From Diploptera punctata (taxonomy: Eukaryota; Arthropoda; Insecta; Blattodea; Blaberidae): DNA of 64,000 bases. This document shows, one piece after another, positions 56,906 through 64,000 of the stretch. The notes beneath the pieces were generated by a model. That model saw only the letters and a program-made list of their open reading frames with translations, had not been told where the DNA came from and did no database searches. The number at the start of each line of letters is the position of its first letter. The first letter of the stretch is position 1. The translations under genes were made by a program, and so were the position numbers. The DNA lies in contig JASPKZ010004199.1 in NCBI GenBank assembly GCA_030220185.1, positions 1,222,501 to 1,286,500 on the forward strand, read 5' to 3'.

Positions 56906-57429
56906 TTTCTCGCGATATTTGAATTAAAATGTTTTGTGAATTAAATACAACATTTCATTTTGACATTTGAATTAAATCAATGTTAATATCGTTATTGTAA
57001 CAATTATATTTACCACATTCAGGGTTTGTTGTAGGTAATTTCAATGTATTGTATTCAATAGACTGCGATGCGTAGACGTCTGCGCAAAAGCAACAGCCTC
57101 TAATAAGTTTGTTTATAATGAATCATATCGAGTTTTACCATGGCTCAGCGCACACACGCACAAGGACGTAGGCACAATGCAATCTTTCCTTACACGCAGA
57201 TTGAGGGCGGTAATAGATGCTGAGGGTTTATAAACCCGATATTGATTTTGTTGTTAAAGTTTTCATTTTAGATTATATTATTTTCTTTCCTCATTTATTT
57301 ATTAGAAGAAGGTTTTAATTTATGTTTTTGTGTGTTTTGTGTGCATTAAAGCCATTAAACTCAAATATAAAATTAAATATGAAACTGTATTACAGGCGAA
57401 ATGCTATTCTAACATTCAGTTAAAAAAAG

Positions 57430-57512
57430 AGTAGAATGGGAATCGAACCCGTGAGGTTACGAACGCAGATGATACGTGATATCTGTTAAACCTCTCGATC
57501 ATGGAAACACAC
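57430..57512 (-). repeat. tRNA-like relic pointing left
   Basis: On minus: CATGATCGAGAGGTTTAACA and CACGGGTTCGATTCCCATTC, then a T-run. The B-box is intact. Confidence 0.5.
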
Positions 57513-58829
57513 TAAGCCAAACACTCTCTTCCATGTTGCTTGAGTGTGCACTGCGTTAACTAGCAAACAACCCAGTACAATTACTGAAAACGTGTTGATG
57601 TGAATAATACTTCTGCGAGCGTTCACGAAGTTCCCCGATCGATTGATAGAATCTGCGGATGACTCATTTTCTTCGTCTAAGGGTGTATAGTGAATTGTTG
57701 GGAATTAAAAAATTGAATTTTTGTATAAAACCGGCATGGAGTTATTAAAAATTTATTTTAATGTCACCCCTTGTAGTGACAATATTGAAGCTTAAAGCCT
57801 AATGATAGTGACAGTGTCTAGGTGGATATGGAATTGATGCACATAAATTTAGGAACACATGAACATATATACTTCGCTTGAAAAGTAAGCTTGGTACAAT
57901 ATGTACCGACAATTCATACATATTTTATAAATGAATGTGAAACTATCTCTTCAGCAGTGCTCCCATTCAGGCAATTAATAGAGGAAGCACAGGAAGCCCG
58001 TAATACATATTTTAAGCGTTAGCCGGAAAATATAGCGAGAAAAAATCAACCCTAATGTGAACTTATTTGTTTTAACTTGTGATTCTGTTCTTACCAGCAA
58101 GCGACAATTACAGAAGAAAAAATGCAAAGCCTTCCGGAAGAAGCTCAAGAACTATTGATTCTGCCAGCTGTATAGTACATTCCACATGTCAGCTCATGGT
58201 GACAATGAACGACTTCACATAAAGTGAAAATTAAAATGTGGACACTGATGATGAGGATTTTCTTTGAAATTATTTTTTTGTTGAACAATTTTAAATTTGT
58301 AAGATATCATGTAAAAAATAAGTATATAGTGTGGACCATCTAAGACTACGTACGATTTTTATGAACTTAAGATGTAATTTACTATTTGCTGCTGCTGGTG
58401 GACAACGATGACTGGCATCGTCTGTTGAGCTACTTACTGAATGTTTATTTACGCTTCTTGGCAGCTAATACCTTTGTGGCTATCAAGATGGAGTTGTAGT
58501 AATTAACCCTAGTCATCTGGCGGCAAGATGTATTCTGCCTTCGGGTCAGTGATTAAGGTAAATTGTGAATGTTATCACATCATTCAATGAATAACTGGAG
58601 TCAATAAATTATATTTTTCAATAATTCATTTTAGACAATACAATAATTACTTTCAATAATACAATTTACTTAATAATAAGAGATATAAAAATGGGAGTTA
58701 CGCCATTTTTTAACATTAAATTGCCTTTAAATTGGCAAAATTCATGATAGGTTATATGCTTTATCTGAATAAATGCCACAAATTGAGGTATCTTTCCCCA
58801 GTATGGGACATCTCTCCAATTTTGTTCAT
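57513..58829. other. No gene recognised
   Basis: AAAACCGGCATGGAGTTATT at 57727-57790 repeats a sequence at 53237-53290 next to a LINE fragment. Otherwise nothing. Confidence 0.35.
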
Positions 58830-59190
58830 TTGAAGTAGCTCTTCGTATCCCCTGATTTCACTGCACCAAACTTCTTTTTATGCGGGTATCTTAAGGGTAA
58901 GGTATATAGTCGTATTCTCTATGAAATCGACAAACTTGAAAATACAATTCGTGAGGATATTCCTGATTTTCCACCAGACATCCTGCGGTGGCGGCGAGTA
59001 CTGCCTGTACGAGAAAGCTTGCAGTAATGCATGACGCTAATGGATACATCTTAAGGGCGTTATTTTCAAAACATATAGAAGGAACTATAAATCAAATACT
59101 ATAATGCATTTACCGCTATAAATTATTTGATAAATACATTTATGGCACTTTGAAAATAAATGCCGGACTCTGTATACTCGTATTTGGGAT
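58830..59190 (+). mobile_element. DDE transposase C-terminal remnant (mariner superfamily)
   Basis: On plus, shifted frames give SPDFTAPNFFLCGYLKGKVY, SRILYEIDKLENTIREDIPD, FPPDILRW, and in another frame AVMHDANGYILRALFSKHIE. This is the SPDLTPxDFFLWGxLKxxVY end of mariner-type transposases. The following TGCCGGACTCTGTA may be the element end. Confidence 0.68.
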
Positions 59191-59295
59191 GCCTGAAGTT
59201 CAAATGCCGGGGCAGACCAATGCCATTTTCATGGGTTTCCTCATTCGTATATTCAGGTGCTTGATCTGAATTTCATTCCCTTGATTCATTTTGTA

Positions 59296-59560
59296 AAAAT
59301 AACCATTACTAATAATACTTACTTACTTACTTACTCACTGGCACTATCGAACCCGTAGGTTCATGGCCGCGCGGACATAAGCTCTCCATACATCCCTATC
59401 CTGAGCTAATGCTTTCCAATCATTTCCTGTATAATCTACTTCCCTCAAATCATAGTTAATGTTGTTCTCCCACCTCATTCTTGGTCTACCAACTGGGCGT
59501 TTTCCTTCTGGCTTTCCTACAAGAAGTTTCCATGCACGTCTTTCATTCATTACTAATAAT
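59296..59560 (-). mobile_element. LINE C-terminal end (NLRVR type)
   Basis: The open minus frame 59344-59550 reads AWKLLVGKPEGKRPVGRPRM, RWENNINYDLREVDYTGNDW, KALAQDRDVWRAYVRAAMNL RVR, stop. Then a 3' UTR with GGCCGCGCGG upstream and CACTGGCACTATC... reading on plus. No stop inside. (TTAC)n lies at its 3' edge (59319-59334). Probably the last 70 residues of an endonuclease/reverse transcriptase ORF2. Confidence 0.8.
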
Positions 59561-59939
59561 AAATTAAAAAAGTAAATCAGTTAATATTTATAGAAAATAG
59601 ATCATAATGATAGAAATGCACCAGCATATCATACCGATTAATGATCCTAGACGAGAAATTAAATATTATGTTCAATACTATCAAGGTAAAAATAAAGGAA
59701 AAACAATCCTGTTCTTATAGAACATGGCCCGTACTAACTTAATATTAATTTAAATACAGAATTTTCTGTTAATGTGTGGAAGCTCGTGTTTCTGTACTTG
59801 TTAGTAGATAGTAAGAGAGGACATTTGCGGGTTTCCTTCCTCTTTAAATAAAGTCTGATACAAACAGAGCAAACTATGTATTATATTGAAAATATGCAGT
59901 TCATTTTATGGTCATGCCAAATATTATTTATACACTACT
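59561..59939. other. No feature recognised
   Basis: AT-rich; nothing supported. Confidence 0.35.
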
Positions 59940-60215
59940 AGCACTACTCCATGATACGGCAGCCATAGGAGGTCATTGGCCTACCGTCCAGTGCTGGATA
60001 CATCCACATATGTTATTTTCAGAGGCAGATGATTATTCAATCTGTATAGGAGTGACACGTGGTCAATATGTCAAATTCCCCAGCCGTTATAGCTGGATTT
60101 CTTAACCTGGGGCCACTACTTACTGTAGCTACCCAAGTTCATAAAGACGCTGGGTGGACATGGTCCCATACTAATCAATATTCCATGAGAAAACATTTTG
60201 TCCTATGGAGAATAA
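59940..60215 (-). repeat. SINE family B, headless copy
   Basis: Follows 6440-6680 in order (CATCCACATATGT, GGAGTGACACGTGG, CCCAGCCGTTATAGCTGG, CTACTTACTGTAGCTACCCA, CCATGAGAAAA) and stops at GGAGA before the tRNA-like head. (TA)n follows at 60217-60244. The plus frames here are not genes. Confidence 0.72.
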
Positions 60216-60244
60216 ATAAATATATATATATATATATATATATA

Positions 60245-61367
60245 ATTTGAGATTAAGTTAAATACCTCATTATTTTAAATACTTATACATAATTTATTTT
60301 ATGAGTTTAAGATTAAACTCTAACCACGTAGAACATATTTTTCATAGACACAATAGAGCATCAAAATTAGACAGATTATATAACAAAAGTGCACTGAAAA
60401 GATATGCTATGTATTACTATATTTAACGGCACGTTTAACAGCTAAGGTCATTATCGTCACAATTCAAATCTGGGCGTAAATATTTAAGATATAGGAAAAC
60501 TCGTGTAATTTAGCCACTACGTTACTTGGCACACTGTATACTGTCACTCGTATTTCTAACCTGAAATCCATAAAAAGAGGTACAAGAGTTAACTTTACTA
60601 GGACTTAACAGATGGAAAATGACTAAATATAAAAGTAAAACCAGGCAATGGCGGAAACGTTCAATATTTATTTTTAAGGATTAAAGTTAGGCCGAGGGAA
60701 CTGTACAGTATATGAATTCATGTGGAATGTTAAAAATGGGAAATTAAGAAAAACATCTTAAACTCATAAAGAGGACAGTTAATTAAAACAAACGCTGTAT
60801 GGTCTGCGAAAAAAAAAAAACTACTGTGGTTATGGACTGAAAAACGTGTCTTGCAATGTGTGCTTTTAATAGCGGAATGTTCACCTCATAAACCACACTT
60901 ACATGACACAACTTTCAAAGATACAGGATGTTGGATGTTGATATAAAGAAATATACAGTCTTCGTATTACTAGAACTCAGAAGTTTAACCTGATAGCAAG
61001 GTTTGTTCACCCAAAACAGATCACAAAGCGTGAAAATTATCCACTAAAATTAAAACAATAAGATATTAAATTTTAAAAATACAAATTAATTTTGAAAACG
61101 CGGACGTAAACATTTTATTCGTAATAATGAGGACACCATGTTATCAAGATTTTTTTTTTAATTTGTACAGTAATAATTTGATTTCCATTATACTCGAATT
61201 CTGAAATAAAACTGTACTTTAAAATTGCGTAAGCCTATATCTACCAAATTAAAGTAAACTAAATTATAAATAAATGTATGATCTGTTGCAAATTATAGAG
61301 AACTGGAATCACAGTATTTTCTTGGTATAATATTATATACAAAAAGGAAAGCTGGGTTAAAGAAAGA
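60245..61367. other. No feature recognised
   Basis: About 1.1 kb AT-rich sequence without frame or repeat ends. Confidence 0.35.
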
Positions 61368-61427
61368 GTGGAGAATGCTGAGTTTGCAGCGAAAGACCTG
61401 CTCTTGGGTAGAACACTATGTATGTAT
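61368..61427 (+). repeat. SINE-A-like tail fragment (variant), target of SINE-A copy 7
   Basis: GAGAATGCTGAGTTTGCAGC, GAAAGACCTGCTCTTGGGTA, GAACACTATGTATGTAT. It parallels the SINE-A tail (TGCAGTGAAGGACCTGC ... ACTATGGATGG) and is the inverse of 47440-47515. SINE-A copy 7 inserted at its very end. Confidence 0.55.
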
Positions 61428-61752
61428 TTTTTCCATAGTAATTCTGCCCGAAGGCAGGTCCTTCACTGTAATCATAGCATTTTCATACTATGCTTGCAGC
61501 TCTACTAGGGAATGTAGGTGTGGTAGCTTCCCGTTGCTTTCCACACCGATGAAGGAGGATGATGATGATGATGATAAGGGTGATGGCCATATGATTACGG
61601 GGAGTTTTGGCCTTAAAGTTTTCCTGACATTTGTCTTACAGATGAGGAAAAACCCCGATAAAAAACTCACCCAGAAAACTGCCCCGACCGGGGATCGAAC
61701 CCGGGCCCGCTGCGTGACAAGGCAGCACGCTACCTCGAGACCACAGCGGTGG
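61428..61752 (-). repeat. SINE-A copy 7, full length
   Basis: Same layout, with B-box GGTTCGATCCCCGG on minus. Target-site duplication ACTATGTATGTAT (13 bp) at 61415-61427 and 61753-61765. Confidence 0.93.
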
Positions 61753-62329
61753 ACTATGTATGTATGTATGTATATTATATTCTGAAAATATTAGTTTATA
61801 ACGAGCAAATTTGAAATTGATCTCGCGGAGCTTACAATCATATTTTTCTAATGATTTATCATCATTAAATTTCACTTATTTGCGTTCCCTATAACTGTAA
61901 CTTGGAAAATCATAGAAACAGTTAAAATTATCCGGTATAATTAATTTATACTCTGTATATCCTAAAGGATAAATATATGTAAGGTGCGTTGCAAAATGAT
62001 AATCACCACATTTTTTCGAGACTGTACTGAAAAAAATGAAAGAATAATCTGTATTAAAATGTATCCTAAGCTGAATGTGTGCACAACAATATTATTATAA
62101 GCAAAGGCACCTCCATCTGTCTGACAATACAACTATGAGTTCAATTGCGTGTTGCAAATTGATGCGACCAGCTGTTCCATATTAATCAACCACCAGTTCT
62201 ATGTAAACAAATGCAACTCATACTTCTCTTACTGCCGGTGTTTACTGTAGAGGGTGTGTATAAGTACGAAGCAGAATAAAAATACATGCTAGTCTTTTCA
62301 GTTAGTTTCAAAGGTTTATGGCAGTGGGA

Positions 62330-62670
62330 GTCAACCGCTGTGGTCTCGAGGTAGCATGCTGCCTTGTCACGCAGCGGGCCCAGGTTCGATCCCCGGTCGG
62401 GGCAGTTTTTCTGGGTGAGGTTTTTATCGGGGTTTTTCCTCACCTGTAAGACAAATGTCAGGAAAACTTTAAGGCCTAAACGGTCCCCGAAATCATATGG
62501 CCATCATCATCATCCTTACCATTATCATCATCACCATCATCCTTCACCGGTGTGGAAAGCAACGGGAAGCTACCACACCTACACAATTCCCTAGTAAAGC
62601 TGCAAGCATAGTATGAAAATGCTATGATTGCAGTGAAGGACCTGCCTTCGGGCAGAATTACTATGGATGG
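62330..62670 (+). repeat. SINE-A copy 8, inserted at a transposase start codon
   Basis: Full-length copy with a B-box GGTTCGATCCCCGGTC, a (CAT)n run and tail CTATGGATGG. Its 12-bp duplication ATGGCAGTGGGA (62318-62329 and 62671-62682) contains the ATG and first codons of the transposase. Confidence 0.95.
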
Positions 62671-63640
62671 ATGGCAGTGGGACGAAAACTAGGATTGTCA
62701 GATGTGGCGAAAGGGCAAATACACCCATATAAGGACGAAGAATTGTCATCTAGAGAGGTAACACGGAAGATTGATAGATCTCCAGGGGTGGTGAATAGTT
62801 TTTTTGAAGCATGGGCCGGAATGTGACACTAAAAAAGGTCTTCTGGAAGACCACGTAAACTTATATTACTACAGGAGAGGTTTGTTATAAGAGGACTGAG
62901 TGCACGTGATATCTCCCTGGGAAGATTAGCTCAAGATCGCAGCATTAATGTACATAATTCTATATATCTAGAATGGTGGCTCGAAACAAACTGATGATAC
63001 ACAGGAAGAAAAACCAGCATCGACTGACAAAAATACACAAAATACGCGACGAGTAGCCTGGAAAAAGGAGCACGTAACCTGAAAGTGAGAATGCAAACAA
63101 GTACTGATCAGTGATGAGAAAAAATTCAATTCAGAGCACCGGATGGTGCAGACTATTATTGACATTATTTACAGAAAGAAGAGCAGCTGTTTTCAAAACA
63201 TCAACAAGGAAGTAAGTCACTTATGGTATGGGCTGGATTTGGTTATGCGGATCAAACAAATACAGCCTTATTTAAGGACGGAATAAATTAATACTGACTA
63301 TCAAGATCTACTAGATATTAGCTTTTAACTTTTAGGAAGACGATTGGAGATTCGTTTTTGATATTCCAACAGGATTATGCTTATATTCATGTCGCAAACT
63401 CTACATGGGAATGGTTTCTGCAAAATGGGGTACATATAATGGAGTGGCACACAAATGTTTCTGATCTAAATCGTACGAAGAACCTCTGGTGAATTATGTG
63501 CCGTTACTGTATGTGCTAATGTTAATGAGTTGCAGGCAGCAATCATCTCTGCTGGGAAAAAATGAGGTGTCAATGCTGCAGGAACTTGTAAGTAGCATGT
63601 GTGATCGTGTTTTTAAAGTGATATTGAAATATGGCTGCTT
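62671..63640 (+). pseudogene. Tc1/Tc3-like DD34E transposase, heavily decayed
   Basis: From ATG 62671: MAVGRKLGLSDVAKGQIHPY, KDEELSSREVTRKIDRSPGV (helix-turn-helix), VNSFFEAWAGM, stop. Then SSGRPRKL (the GRPR linker), SARDISLGRLAQDRSINVH, LISDEKKFNSEH (first D), a part reading KEEQLFSKHQQGSKSLMVWA GFGYADQTN in another frame, IFQQDYAYIHVANSTWEWFL (second D), and SDLNRTKNLW where PDLNPIENLW is usual. The third acid is thus K. 34 residues separate D and K. Many stops and shifts; catalytically dead. Confidence 0.82.
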
Positions 63641-63650
63641 CATTGGTTAT

Positions 63651-64000
63651 TAGGTCCAGTGATGTATAATGTCGCAAACACAAAAACTGTGTACATAAAT
63701 ATTGGTTTTAGTTATCCAGCACTCTATTAAATTAAGTTACAGTTTAAACATTAAATTCAGTTGCAGTTTATGGCAGGCATGTATTACAATGTATTGGTAT
63801 ATTCAAATATGTGTTTCTGTTTCAAATCAGTTTCTAATTCTAATGTTGAGTGATTCCGGGTTATAATGTTGAGTGATTCCGGGTTATGTGGCCGTGGTCC
63901 ATAGTTGCAAGCCTGCATTCAGTTTCTAATTCTGTATGTATTTGTTATTAGGTGTGCATTGCCATTGATAGCATAATTTTGAAATATACCTTAGATTACT
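63651..64000. other. No gene; small tandem duplication
   Basis: TAATGTTGAGTGATTCCGGG is present twice in tandem at about 63841-63885, and CAGTTTCTAATTCT at 63829 and 63920. Confidence 0.5.

Larger units (their letters stand above)
61979..63650 (+). mobile_element. Tc1/Tc3-like transposon remnant interrupted by a SINE
   Basis: Left end may be TAAGGTGCGTTGCAAAATG at 61979. A 340-bp spacer leads to the ATG region at 62318, which a SINE-A copy splits and duplicates. The transposase follows to about 63640. No matching right end was found, so the limits are uncertain. Confidence 0.65.

Overview
The window looks like a stretch of insect nuclear genome, most likely from a large repeat-rich hemimetabolous insect such as a cockroach. 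The grounds are AT-rich sequence, no dense coding, one exon with consensus splice sites, many tRNA-derived SINEs, (TTA)n-tailed LINE ends, Tc1/mariner elements and a Penelope-like fragment. The order assignment is inference from the repeat types; no species marker is present.

The only host coding sequence I can support is one 144-bp exon at 1345-1488 on the minus strand. It has a polypyrimidine-AG acceptor and a GTAA donor, and its 48 residues resemble the extracellular core of the TMEM132 family (Drosophila detonator). No other exon of that gene was recognised, so the rest of the window may be intron or flank of the gene.

Everything else recognised is mobile DNA, often nested. The main items are: (1) a SINE family, called SINE-A here, with eight copies, each flanked by a 9-13 bp target-site duplication; (2) a Tc1-like DD34E transposon (15080-16628) with TIRs, TA flanks and a single in-frame stop; (3) a DD41D element with 152-bp TIRs (42139-43820), a smaller DD41D deletion derivative (50221-50915) and an 834-bp fold-back derivative of another mariner-type element (49050-49883); (4) a degenerate Tc1/Tc3-like transposase at 62671-63640, with a SINE-A copy inserted exactly at its ATG; (5) over fifteen non-LTR reverse transcriptase fragments, mostly C-terminal ends, of at least four families; (6) an inverted dimer of a Penelope-like GIY-YIG end (53379-54242); (7) several fold-back or MITE-like elements, some carrying tRNA-like pol III boxes, and a three-copy 600-bp family, one copy of which is split by a LINE with a 7-bp duplication.

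Layout: 1-1.5 kb host exon; 1.6-14.5 kb SINEs, LINE ends and a fold-back with tRNA-like genes; 15-16.6 kb Tc1-like element; 18-20.8 kb nested TA-flanked element; 21.6-25.5 kb the 600-bp family in inverted orientation; 26.5-41.7 kb LINE fragments, fold-backs and microsatellites; 42-43.8 kb DD41D element; 44.4-48.6 kb LINE fragments; 49-51 kb deletion derivatives; 52-54.2 kb repeat, LINE and Penelope; 55-64 kb SINEs and transposase remnants. Nearly all long open frames are artefacts of SINEs, microsatellites or decayed elements. I found no convincing new cellular system; the most notable points are the nested insertions and the inverted tRNA-like architectures.
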